Shown here: positions 27,148 through 34,785 of the stretch, piece after piece
Layout: every line of letters starts with the position of its first letter
How positions within the stretch are numbered: the first letter of the stretch is position 1
Assembly (NCBI GenBank): GCA_002371265.1
Contig: DFGT01000006.1
Coordinates: forward strand, 1 to 51,998
DNA length: 51,998 nucleotides
Reading direction: 5' to 3'
DNA from: Bacteroidales bacterium UBA3743
GTDB lineage: Bacteria > Bacteroidota > Bacteroidia > Bacteroidales > Paludibacteraceae
The notes under the pieces: generated by a model
Told to the model about the DNA's origin: nothing
The model's input: only the letters and a program-made list of their open reading frames with translations
Database searches by the model: none
Translations under genes and position numbers: made by a program

Positions 27148-27192
27148 CGTTGCACCGGATAGATAGGAAGGATTCGGATGGTTTTGATTGAG
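27148..27192 (+). repeat. imperfect direct repeat, right copy
   Basis: This is the partner of 25879-25919, sharing CGTxGCACCGGA and a GATTGAG end. The rest of 27140-27427 is AT-rich and holds only the promoter at 27258-27286. Confidence 0.35.
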
Positions 27193-27257
27193 TATGAGCT
27201 AAAATTTGATTTTAGGGATTTTTAAGAATTAGAAAAGTTTTTATTGGCGTATCCTAA

Positions 27258-27286
27258 TTTGTATTATTTATAAAACTCTACATTTG
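27258..27286 (+). promoter_or_regulatory. promoter of the TerB/J-domain gene
   Basis: TTTG (27258-27261) and TACATTTG (27279-27286) are 17 bases apart, close to the Bacteroidota consensus. The leader would be about 135 bases. Confidence 0.55.
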
Positions 27287-27427
27287 TGCGTTTGAAGATG
27301 GTGACGGAATGAATCCGCTTCTGTCTCGCAAATATGAGAATATGAACTGAAGTATTAATTATTACGTGTTCATATCAGTTTTATAACAACCAGACATATG
27401 TCGCAGAAATCTTAGAAAACATGGTTG

Positions 27428-28372
27428 ATGCGACGGTCAAAAAAATTAGGGTATATGACATTTATTATAATTTTATTAATAGTAGCATTCCTGTGCTTTT
27501 TTATATGGCTTGTGTTTTACATCCCATATAGAATCATTAAGTTTTTTGTGAAGTTGATATTGGAAAAAGTATCAGAAAGCGATAAACTGATGATCAGAAC
27601 GTTTGTGGCTATGGCAAAACTTACGCCTGATTATCATGTCGATAAAAAACTCACAGCTCAGATTAGTGATATGGTAAAGTCTGCTTTTCGAGAAATGGGT
27701 GGTGTCAAATATATGGATGCTATAATGGAAGAGTTTCATAGAGTTTCGCGTCAAGGCAATACAATCAAAGTGAGTCAATTGCAAGACGAATTAGACCGTT
27801 TCGAGACAAAAGACTTTCAATTTAAGAAGGAGTTTATGTTAGGCTTGTTATCTATCGCCTATGCCAATGGTAATCTTGATGAGAATCAGGGGAAGTTGCT
27901 AGATATGGTGAAAAAAAGTATCGGAATGACCGATTCTGCCTATTCTAGGGTTGAGACAATGTTCTGGTCGAGAATGAGATCAGGCAAGTATATGGCTTAT
28001 GAGGAGTTTAAGAAGCGTCGTTTTGAATGGAATGAACGAAATTACAAGAAAAAGGAAAGTGGGTATAGAAGAGAGGAGAGTTATAGCCAACATAATTATG
28101 GCAGTAGCAGCAATAAGCAGGAGGAGAGACGTGAGTATCGCCAATCTTCTTCGTATACTCATGTGCCTACAGAGTTGGAAAAAGCATATTCTGTTCTTGG
28201 ACTGTCTCCAGACGCTTCCGTCGACGATATAAAGAAGATGAAAAGGGAGTTGTTGAAGAAATACCATCCTGATCTGTACTCAGGAAAGGGAGAGCGAGCG
28301 GTGGAGGAGGCGACGATAAAGTCGCAGAGAATCAATCAGGCGTATGAGACGATTATGAGAATGAAAAATTAA
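27428..28372 (+). CDS. membrane-anchored TerB/J-domain co-chaperone (DjlA-like)
   Basis: The ATG at 27428 gives 314 residues; a TTG one codon upstream is not needed. Order of parts: a hydrophobic membrane segment (about 11-40), a helical TerB-like domain (about 60-195; LGLLSIAYANGNLDENQGKLLDMVKKS), a charged Tyr/Ser-rich linker, and a C-terminal J-domain with LGLSPDASVDDIKK and the HPD tripeptide in KKYHPDL (about 280-282). J-domains recruit DnaK and stimulate its ATPase. This anchor-TerB-J layout is that of DjlA, whose role in the envelope stress response is known in E. coli. The client here is unknown. It converges on the K+ channel gene. Confidence 0.82.
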   Translation: MRRSKKLGYMTFIIILLIVAFLCFFIWLVFYIPYRIIKFFVKLILEKVSESDKLMIRTFVAMAKLTPDYHVDKKLTAQISDMVKSAFREMGGVKYMDAIMEEFHRVSRQGNTIKVSQLQDELDRFETKDFQFKKEFMLGLLSIAYANGNLDENQGKLLDMVKKSIGMTDSAYSRVETMFWSRMRSGKYMAYEEFKKRRFEWNERNYKKKESGYRREESYSQHNYGSSSNKQEERREYRQSSSYTHVPTELEKAYSVLGLSPDASVDDIKKMKRELLKKYHPDLYSGKGERAVEEATIKSQRINQAYETIMRMKN

Positions 28373-28389
28373 AAATGCGGAATGCCAAA

Positions 28390-29220
28390 TTACAATCTTT
28401 TTCCGCAGTGTTTGCAGAAAAGAGAGTCGCTTCTGTTTGTCTTCTCACCGCAGTTCTTGCATGTTTTGGCTTTTGATTTTTCATAACCTTCAAGCATAGA
28501 CGACGAGACTACACCCGTCGGCACGGCAATAACTATATAACCGAGAAGCATGACGAATGTGGAGATGATTCTTCCCATTGTGGTGATGGGGGCGATGTCG
28601 CCATATCCCACCGTCGTCATCGTCACGACCGCCCAATAGATGGAGACGGGAATGTTGTAGAAAGCGGTGCCTTCTTCGTCGCTCTCCACTATATACATCA
28701 AAGCTCCGAGTGAAATCACCACAAGCACGACGAGTGAGAAAAAGACAATCAGTTTCTTCGAACTGTCGCGGAATGCGTTGATGAGAGCCTCTCCCTCGCT
28801 CAAAAAATAGAAGAGACGGAATATCCTGAAAATACGTATGATTCTGAAAATACGTATGACTGCCAGTGAGTGGGCAGACGGTGTGATGAGGCTGATGTAT
28901 GTTGGCAACGTCGAAATCAAATCTATAATTCCGAAAACACTGAAGATATAATTCAGGGGCTTTTCCTCACAGTAGACGCGCATGATATATTCTATCGTGA
29001 AGAAAATAGTGAAGATCCATTCGAGCACCTCAAACTCTGTGCTGAAACGAGTTGCCACAGCAGGGACAGTGCCGATAATCACCACTACTACCGACAGCAG
29101 AATGAATCCGGTAAGAAGGACATCAAACATTTTCCCTTCCGGCGAGTCGCAATCAAACAATATTTTTCGGCATTCTCTTTTAAGACTACCGTCTTTTATA
29201 TAATTAAACATATAGGTCAT
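28390..29220 (-). CDS. voltage-gated potassium channel with C-terminal zinc ribbon
   Basis: The 276-residue inner-membrane protein has six transmembrane helices. The S4 voltage sensor carries arginines every third residue (R123, R126, R129, R132, R135). The pore loop has TMTTVGYGD (selectivity filter TVGYG at 203-207), so K+ selectivity is strongly supported. After S6 a short linker leads to a zinc-ribbon-like CKNCGEK...CKHCG with cysteines at 254, 257, 269 and 272. The channel core resembles KvAP and other bacterial Kv channels. The zinc-ribbon tail is unusual; it could be a metal- or redox-sensing or assembly element (inference). The stop is 17 bases from the convergent J-domain gene. Confidence 0.88.
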   Translation of the reverse strand: MTYMFNYIKDGSLKRECRKILFDCDSPEGKMFDVLLTGFILLSVVVVIIGTVPAVATRFSTEFEVLEWIFTIFFTIEYIMRVYCEEKPLNYIFSVFGIIDLISTLPTYISLITPSAHSLAVIRIFRIIRIFRIFRLFYFLSEGEALINAFRDSSKKLIVFFSLVVLVVISLGALMYIVESDEEGTAFYNIPVSIYWAVVTMTTVGYGDIAPITTMGRIISTFVMLLGYIVIAVPTGVVSSSMLEGYEKSKAKTCKNCGEKTNRSDSLFCKHCGKRL

Positions 29221-29231
29221 CTTTTCGCATG

Positions 29232-29263
29232 CAAAGATAATCTTTATTTGGTAGTGTCACAAA
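29232..29263 (-). promoter_or_regulatory. promoter of the K+ channel gene
   Basis: On the minus strand TTTG (29260-29263) and TATCTTTG (29232-29239) are 20 bases apart, matching the Bacteroidota consensus. The leader is only a few bases long. Confidence 0.6.
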
Positions 29264-29414
29264 ATAACAGTCAACCATCAATCATCAATCGTGCAAAATT
29301 GTCATGTCTTTTGCTATTCGTATGTCAAAAGGGCAGAGTAGATATGGAAATTTGCTGGTGGCATACATTTTGATTTTACGTAAGCGTAAAGCAGAAACAA
29401 AAAAAATTAGATAT

Positions 29415-31466
29415 ATGGCTACAGGTAATATTGGCGTAACGACGGCGAACATCTTTCCCGTCATCAAAAAGTTCCTTTATTCAGATCACGAGATTTTTTT
29501 GCGTGAGATAGTGTCGAACGCTGTAGATGCTACGAGCAAGCTAAAGACATTGGCTTCTGTCGGCGAATTTAGCGGTGAGCTTGGTGATCTTAAGGTGCGT
29601 GTCAAGATAGACAAGGAGGCTGGCACACTTACTGTTTCCGACTCTGGTATCGGTATGACCGCTGATGAGATTGAGAAGTATATCAATCAGATTGCATTTT
29701 CAGGCGCTGAAGAGTTTGTAGAGAAATATAAGAACAACGCAAATGCCATTATCGGTCACTTCGGTCTTGGCTTCTATTCGTCATTCATGGTGTCGAAGAG
29801 TGTCGACATCATCACTCTTTCTTATAAGGATGGCTCAAAGGCCATGAAGTGGAGCTGCAACGGCGACACTGAATACACTTTGGAGGAGACAACAAAGGAG
29901 CGTCGTGGTACTGATATTGTGATGCATATCGACGACGAGAACAAGGAGTTCCTTGAGGAGAATAAAATCAGTGAGTTGCTAAACAAATATTGCAAGTTCC
30001 TTCCTGTTGAGATCGCTTTCGGAAAAGAGACAGAGTGGAAAGATGGCAAGAGTGTTGAGACTGACAAGGATAAGATCATCAACAACCCGTCGCCAGCATG
30101 GACTAAGAAACCTGCTGATTTGAAGGATGAAGACTACACTAATTTCTATCGTGAACTTTATCCAATGGGTGATGATCCTTTGTTCCATATTCATTTGAAT
30201 GTCGATTATCCATTCAATTTGACTGGTATTCTTTACTTCCCTAAGATCAAGAATAATTTCCAGATTCAGAAGAATAAGATTCAGCTCTACTGCAACCAGG
30301 TATTCGTCACCGATTCTGTAGAGGGTATCGTGCCTGAATTCCTGACACTCCTTCACGGTGTGATCGATTCTCCTGATATTCCGTTGAATGTGTCGAGAAG
30401 CTATTTGCAGAGCGACCAGAATGTGAAGAAGATCTCTTCCCATATCACAAAGAAGGTTGCCGACCGTCTGCAGGAGTTGTTTAATTCCGATCGTGCAGAT
30501 TTCGAGAGCAAGTGGGACAGCCTAAAGATTTTCATCGAATACGGAATGCTTACGGAGGAGAAGTTCGAGGAGAAGGCAAGGAAATTCGTGCTTTTGAAGA
30601 ATGTCGACAACAAGTATTACACACTTGAGGAGTACAGCAAGTTGGTTGAGGCTAATCAGAAAGATAAGAATGATTCTGTTGTCTACCTATATGCAACAGA
30701 TAAGGAGGCTCAATACTCATTCATCCAGAAAGCAAAGGATAAGGGTTATGATGTGTTGATGATGGATGGAGAGTTGGATTCTCACTTCATGTCGATGTTG
30801 GAGCATAAGAGTGAAGGTGGAAAACTTCGTTTCGCCCGTGTCGACGCGGATACAATCGACAAGCTTATCCCTAAGGGCGACGAGAAGAAAGTGGAGATGT
30901 CTCAGGAAGACCAGACTGCTCTTACGACAGCATTCCAGAGCATTCTTCCAAAGAATGACAAATTCAACTTTATTGTAAGTTATGTCAATGCTGATGCTGA
31001 TTCTCAGGCTGTTGAAATCACGCAGAATGAGTTTATGCGTAGAATGAAGGAGATGTCTCGTAATCAGCCTGGCATGAATTTCTACGGTGATATGCCTGAC
31101 TCATACAACTTTGTTGTGAACGAGAACAGTGGTTTGATCAGCAAGATCTTGCGTGAACTTAAAGATAAGACAGCAAGTAGTTTGAGCGGAGTGCTTACAG
31201 AGATTCGTGAACTTGAGGATAACATTTCAAATCTTCGCAACCAGAAGGATTCAGATGGCAAGATCAAGCCAGAGGCACAGTCTACAATCAAGGAGTGTGA
31301 GACACGACTTACTGAAAAACAGGCGACACGTGATGCCGCATACAATTCGTTTGCAGCAGAGAGCGATGAGATGAAGCAGTTGGTGGATTTGTCATTGTTG
31401 AGCGTAGGTTTGCTAAAGGGTTCAGCTCTCGACAACTTCATTTCAAGAAGCATGAAGATGCTGTAA
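29415..31466 (+). CDS. htpG: molecular chaperone HtpG (Hsp90)
   Basis: HtpG is the bacterial Hsp90, an ATP-dependent cytoplasmic dimer that remodels late folding intermediates. I take the ATG at 29415 (MATGNIGVTTANIFPVIKKF, 683 residues), which matches the family start; a frame open 37 codons further upstream is leader sequence. GHKL ATPase motifs are all visible: LREIVSNAVDA, SDSGIGMT and IGHFGLGFYSSFMVS. The middle domain has the conserved NVSRSYLQSDQ, and the C-terminal dimerisation domain is complete. The N-terminal lid contains family features such as RGTDIVMHI. The gene is monocistronic and followed by a palindromic repeat and a terminator. Confidence 0.96.
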   Translation: MATGNIGVTTANIFPVIKKFLYSDHEIFLREIVSNAVDATSKLKTLASVGEFSGELGDLKVRVKIDKEAGTLTVSDSGIGMTADEIEKYINQIAFSGAEEFVEKYKNNANAIIGHFGLGFYSSFMVSKSVDIITLSYKDGSKAMKWSCNGDTEYTLEETTKERRGTDIVMHIDDENKEFLEENKISELLNKYCKFLPVEIAFGKETEWKDGKSVETDKDKIINNPSPAWTKKPADLKDEDYTNFYRELYPMGDDPLFHIHLNVDYPFNLTGILYFPKIKNNFQIQKNKIQLYCNQVFVTDSVEGIVPEFLTLLHGVIDSPDIPLNVSRSYLQSDQNVKKISSHITKKVADRLQELFNSDRADFESKWDSLKIFIEYGMLTEEKFEEKARKFVLLKNVDNKYYTLEEYSKLVEANQKDKNDSVVYLYATDKEAQYSFIQKAKDKGYDVLMMDGELDSHFMSMLEHKSEGGKLRFARVDADTIDKLIPKGDEKKVEMSQEDQTALTTAFQSILPKNDKFNFIVSYVNADADSQAVEITQNEFMRRMKEMSRNQPGMNFYGDMPDSYNFVVNENSGLISKILRELKDKTASSLSGVLTEIRELEDNISNLRNQKDSDGKIKPEAQSTIKECETRLTEKQATRDAAYNSFAAESDEMKQLVDLSLLSVGLLKGSALDNFISRSMKML

Positions 31467-31513
31467 GGAAATGCAGAATTATAAATGCTAAATGCAGAAT
31501 TAGGAATGCGCTT

Positions 31514-31543
31514 GTAGAGACGCACGGACGTGCGTGTGACTAC
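31514..31543 (+). repeat. GACGCACG/CGTGCGTC palindromic repeat, copy 1
   Basis: GTAGAGACGCACGGACGTGC continues as GTGTGACTAC. The core is an inverted repeat around GA. It lies between the htpG stop and terminator; related copies lie at 51600-51671 and 51962-51985, all in the same orientation. Confidence 0.8.
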
Positions 31544-31575
31544 AAAATGCAAAATCTGGCATTTTGAGATAAACG

Positions 31576-31606
31576 AAAGGCAGTGGTGATTCCACTGCCT
31601 TTTTTT
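31576..31606 (+). terminator. intrinsic terminator of htpG
   Basis: An 11-bp stem (AAAGGCAGTGG with CCACTGCCTTT) closes a TGATT loop, followed by more T. Confidence 0.88.
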
Positions 31607-31676
31607 GTGTTTGTAGAGAGAAATAGTAGAATGACTTCCAACGGATAAAAACCAAAGTTTATTCGAGAGATTTTTG

Positions 31677-31684
31677 TAAGTTTG
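31677..31684 (+). promoter_or_regulatory. -7 element of the EVE-domain gene
   Basis: TAAGTTTG matches TAnnTTTG, 35 bases before the ATG at 31720. Confidence 0.45.
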
Positions 31685-31719
31685 TCTCCAATATAAGTTT
31701 TAATATTAAATTGGTTGAT

Positions 31720-32109
31720 ATGTTACAGAATCGCACTTGGCTTGCCTTTGCCAACAGAAAAAGGTGTAGACATGCAGATGCAATTCACAATCTTGGATTT
31801 GTCAGTTGGAGAATGGGGAGAGCACGTTTTGCCATCGGAGATGTAGTTTACCTGTTTATGTCCGATGAACGATGTGTACGTTTCAAAATGGTGGTAACTG
31901 CAGCAAATTGCAAACGTGAAGATCAAGCCTATTGGGTGACAACTCCTCCAAATGATATAACTTATAAATTGGAATTATTAGAAGAATATAATGGTACAGA
32001 GCTGAATGAGACAAATCTGTTTGAACATGGCTTTTCTGGTGGTAAAAGTATTCAAGGTCCTATTTATAAAAATGAGAAACTTTTGAATTATATTAAATCA
32101 AAATTCTAA
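31720..32109 (+). CDS. stand-alone EVE-like (PUA-superfamily) domain protein
   Basis: The ATG at 31720 gives 129 residues; a TTG three codons upstream is in frame. The pattern fits an EVE domain: WRMGRARFAIGDVVYLFMS (domain entry strand), then a strand pair RFKMVVTAANCKRED, and a C-terminal HGFSGGKSIQGPIY ending in LLNYIKSKF, the GPxxxxxxLLxYI tail of the fold. EVE domains bind modified bases in DNA or RNA and are often fused to restriction nucleases such as McrB- or HNH-type proteins. Here no effector is attached or adjacent, so this may be a relic of a larger protein or a single-domain reader. A hairpin repeat follows at once. Confidence 0.6.
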   Translation: MLQNRTWLAFANRKRCRHADAIHNLGFVSWRMGRARFAIGDVVYLFMSDERCVRFKMVVTAANCKREDQAYWVTTPPNDITYKLELLEEYNGTELNETNLFEHGFSGGKSIQGPIYKNEKLLNYIKSKF

Positions 32110-32160
32110 CATCAGTTTTTCATAGAACGTGATAAATAAAGATTTATGTTCTTTTCTTTT

Positions 32161-32262
32161 TGCGCTCCCCTTCTGCTCGCGCTGGTAGGGAGGGCAAGGG
32201 CGTTCTGCCCTTTGCACTCCTCAAATACAATGTCCAAATTATCAGTCTTAAAATAGGATCCG
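32161..32262 (+). repeat. half MITE-like repeat (copy A)
   Basis: Contains GCTCGCGCTGG, the palindrome GCAAGGGCGTTCTGCCC with TTTGC, CTCCTCAAAT, and a tail ATCAGTCTTAAAATAGGAT. The same run with about four fifths identity occurs at 48354-48453. The left half of the full unit is missing here. Confidence 0.75.
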
Positions 32263-32276
32263 ACCAAACTTAAAAA

Positions 32277-32308
32277 ACACAAAAAGACGGGAATGACTCC
32301 CGTCTTTT
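32277..32308 (-). terminator. intrinsic terminator of the GH44-like gene
   Basis: An 11-bp stem AAAAGACGGGA with TCCCGTCTTTT and a 5-base loop. On the minus strand it is followed by TTTTTGTG. It lies 31 bases after the stop. Confidence 0.85.
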
Positions 32309-32339
32309 CTATTGAATTTTATATAGATAAATAATAGTG

Positions 32340-34217
32340 TTATTTCACAACCACTTTAGCAATAGTAGAGTTGTCTTTAGAGTTGACTCTTATTAAGTAC
32401 GAGCCTTTTCCTGTGATGTCGAACGCTACAAAATCATTGCCGTTTCCAACGACTGATTCATTGTGGATGCCGTTGGCTCCGATGATGTCGACGCTTTGTA
32501 TTCCGTCGGCACACTTGGCAAAGAATTGTCCGTCAGACACGGTAGGGTAGACAATTGCGTCTTCTTTGGCTGCTATTGATTCCATTCCTGCATTGACACT
32601 GCGTAGAAGCACAGCCTTGATACTTTTTGCTGGCAATGATGTTTTGACCACTCCGTTGGAAATTGCAGCGTCGCCCTCCACAAGCGCATTCTCAGTATGG
32701 CTTACAAATGTTTCCGACGCTGGAAGATCAGACAGAGACAATGTCTTGCAACTTCCGTCTGCAATCTCCATTCCTGAAACTGTGACTTCCACGTCTGCGG
32801 CATCTTTTGTCGAACGGTTGACAATCAGCAGTGTGGCTTCTGTGTTGTTATCGTTTACAGTCACGTAGCTTTCCACCATATTGACATCCGACGATTGGCT
32901 TGGCACGTAGTATTCCTTGCTGTAGCGAGCCATCAGATGGATAGCCTCCCACATTCCTGGATACCAGCTCCATGGAGTGAAGAATTCTCCGTTGTTTTTC
33001 ATCAGTTCTCCCACATGGCTGATATAGGCGATAGCGTGGGTGATTGGCTCGAAACTGCTGCTGATGTTGTATTCCGACACAGAGAAAGTTACTCCGTGAT
33101 CCTCTCCCATATATTCTTTCATCCAGTCGTCGCAACGTCCGAGAATATACTCTTTCTTGATATTGGTGTCCCAGCCTCCGTTCAAAGTGTAAAGTCCGTT
33201 TGCTTCTGGATTGTCGTATGTGCGGTCGAAATAAGTGCGGTGCGACTGCAGGTTTGCCTCTTCTCCTTTATCTCCACTTGGATAGTAGTGGATGTCGAGC
33301 ACATCAAGCAGTTTGACTCCATGTTTTTTCTGCTCCTGTGCGATACGCACGATGAAATATTTCAACCATGGCATTTTCTCTCCGTCCAGTGTCGGAGTTG
33401 AGTTTGTCGGACTGCTTGTCTTGAACCATGTCCACTCGCTTCCTGCCACAGGTCCGCAAAGTTTGATTTCTGGAAATTTCTTTTTTGCTGCCAACGCCGC
33501 TTTCACGTATTGCTGGATATAGAATTCGGGGTCGAAATCAGGCTGCACATCTTTGTGTGTCCAGCTCCACATCTCAGGCTCGTTGTCCATGTTCCAATAG
33601 ATGAATTGGCTCATGTCTCGTTTAAGGTCGTCTTTCCAGTAGGTGAGGATGTCGGTTGTCTGCTCTGGGGTCCATTCTTCAAGATAGAGCGACGTGTCTC
33701 CTGCCTTATATTCCTTTTTCTCGAGGTTGATCACTTCACCGCCTCCACACAATGGCCATGAACACCATTCTCCCCATTGACTCTGGTTGAATTCCCAGTC
33801 GTTGAAATTATGCTCTTTGGAAGACGCTACATATCCGCATAGCTGGAACGAGTACATTGCCTGGATGCCGGGAAAACTTTCATTCATCACTTTAGACGAC
33901 ATATCCCAGTCGCAGTCGTAGATGTTGCTGTACCAGTCGGGATGACAGGTGAGATGCTTTTGGTAGTTGTACTTTGTGGCGTTGTTTCCGTTGTTGAGGC
34001 GGACAAATTTTATTCCGCTCTCTTTCAACAGAGATTCTGCCTTAGGGTCAAGCGTTTTCCCCGGTTGGAAAGGGATGTCGGATGTGTTGCGTCCGAATAG
34101 ATATGGGCTGTACTTGTGGACTCCGCTTTTTGTGTCGACGGAGATCTTCACGTCTGCTGCATTGACAATTGCTGACGATGCGACACAACATATCAAAGTT
34201 AGTAAGTTGTATTTCAT
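32340..34217 (-). CDS. secreted GH44-like glycoside hydrolase, T9SS type A cargo
   Basis: The ATG at 34217 gives 625 residues with a typical signal peptide (MKYNLLTLICCVASSAIVNA); an in-frame start 22 codons upstream is not needed. The catalytic part resembles GH44 (endo-glucanase/xyloglucanase): the acid/base fits E213 in YWNMDNEPEMW and the nucleophile E382 in SVSEYN, with LDIHYYP between. A beta-sandwich of about 100 residues follows. The last ~75 residues look like a T9SS type A sorting domain (VYPTVSDGQFF, VDIIGANG, ITGKGSYLIRV, ending KVVVK). It probably degrades plant beta-glucan or hemicellulose at the surface; substrate is inferred from the family. No SusC/D pair is adjacent. Confidence 0.8.
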   Translation of the reverse strand: MKYNLLTLICCVASSAIVNAADVKISVDTKSGVHKYSPYLFGRNTSDIPFQPGKTLDPKAESLLKESGIKFVRLNNGNNATKYNYQKHLTCHPDWYSNIYDCDWDMSSKVMNESFPGIQAMYSFQLCGYVASSKEHNFNDWEFNQSQWGEWCSWPLCGGGEVINLEKKEYKAGDTSLYLEEWTPEQTTDILTYWKDDLKRDMSQFIYWNMDNEPEMWSWTHKDVQPDFDPEFYIQQYVKAALAAKKKFPEIKLCGPVAGSEWTWFKTSSPTNSTPTLDGEKMPWLKYFIVRIAQEQKKHGVKLLDVLDIHYYPSGDKGEEANLQSHRTYFDRTYDNPEANGLYTLNGGWDTNIKKEYILGRCDDWMKEYMGEDHGVTFSVSEYNISSSFEPITHAIAYISHVGELMKNNGEFFTPWSWYPGMWEAIHLMARYSKEYYVPSQSSDVNMVESYVTVNDNNTEATLLIVNRSTKDAADVEVTVSGMEIADGSCKTLSLSDLPASETFVSHTENALVEGDAAISNGVVKTSLPAKSIKAVLLRSVNAGMESIAAKEDAIVYPTVSDGQFFAKCADGIQSVDIIGANGIHNESVVGNGNDFVAFDITGKGSYLIRVNSKDNSTIAKVVVK

Positions 34218-34254
34218 GGTAATATATGATTGAGTGTTAGTAAATAATACTCTG

Positions 34255-34284
34255 CAAATGTAAGAATAAAATGTGAAATGCAAA
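34255..34284 (-). promoter_or_regulatory. promoter of the GH44-like gene
   Basis: On the minus strand TTTG (34281-34284) and TACATTTG (34255-34262) are 18 bases apart. The leader is about 30 bases. Confidence 0.55.
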
Positions 34285-34338
34285 AAATATAGGCTTGATT
34301 TTGTTGGCTCAATTCAGACTTATGTAAGTGATTTTTAT

Positions 34339-34599
34339 GAGGATTATTAAGGGCGGAACGCCCTAATCCCCTTCTAAAGTGCGAGCCGAAGGCGAGCACA
34401 CAGAATTAAATAAAATCACATAGACACAAAGTTTATAGAGAAAGACTATAAAAGATAAGAATTCAATTTGATAGTGGAAAATGCTTTTCTTAATGCGAAT
34501 TCGCGAATACAATTATATTTATGTGCTCGCCTTCGGCTCGCACTAAAAAGGAAAGAGTTAGGGCCAATATCTATTAAACATGGGCCCTTAACAATCCTC
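34339..34599 (+). repeat. MITE-like unit 1 with GAGGATT inverted ends
   Basis: The left end GAGGATTATTAAGGGCGGAA is mirrored at the right by GGGCCCTTAACAATCCTC. Just inside, the palindrome GCTCGCCTTCGGCTCGC occurs once in each orientation (34382-34398 and 34525-34541), bracketing about 120 AT-rich bases. It has no coding capacity. A related unit lies at 48202-48415. Confidence 0.7.
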
Positions 34600-34677
34600 A
34601 ACTCTATAACCAAATTCTTAAATTAAATTTAATCAGTTTCTAAATTTGGTTAATTTTGTACAGTAAATCTAATTAAT

Positions 34678-34776
34678 ATGCAAAGTCGGTATAATATGGA
34701 GCAGGCTAGAATGAAACCATCGATGGAGTCTCATCTAAATCAAATTAGGAAAATGTGTGCTTCGTGGTTGATTTGA
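34678..34776 (+). CDS. possible 32-residue small ORF
   Basis: An ATG at 34678 opens 32 codons (MQSRYNMEQARMKPSMESHL and 12 more). Two candidate -7 elements, TAAATTTG at 34641 and TAATTTTG at 34651, lie 20-30 bases upstream. The product is unrecognised. It ends 9 bases from the convergent permease gene. It may be a small peptide or a gene remnant next to the repeat unit. Confidence 0.25.
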   Translation: MQSRYNMEQARMKPSMESHLNQIRKMCASWLI

Positions 34777-34785
34777 AACCAAAAT

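Noticed and set aside
29304..29414. 37-codon N-terminal extension of HtpG
   Set aside because: The family begins at the MxxGNIGVTT segment; the extension is AT-rich leader without similarity.
31514..31543. Palindrome after htpG as the gene's terminator
   Set aside because: It has no T tract and recurs inside a coding sequence; a strong classical terminator follows at 31576.
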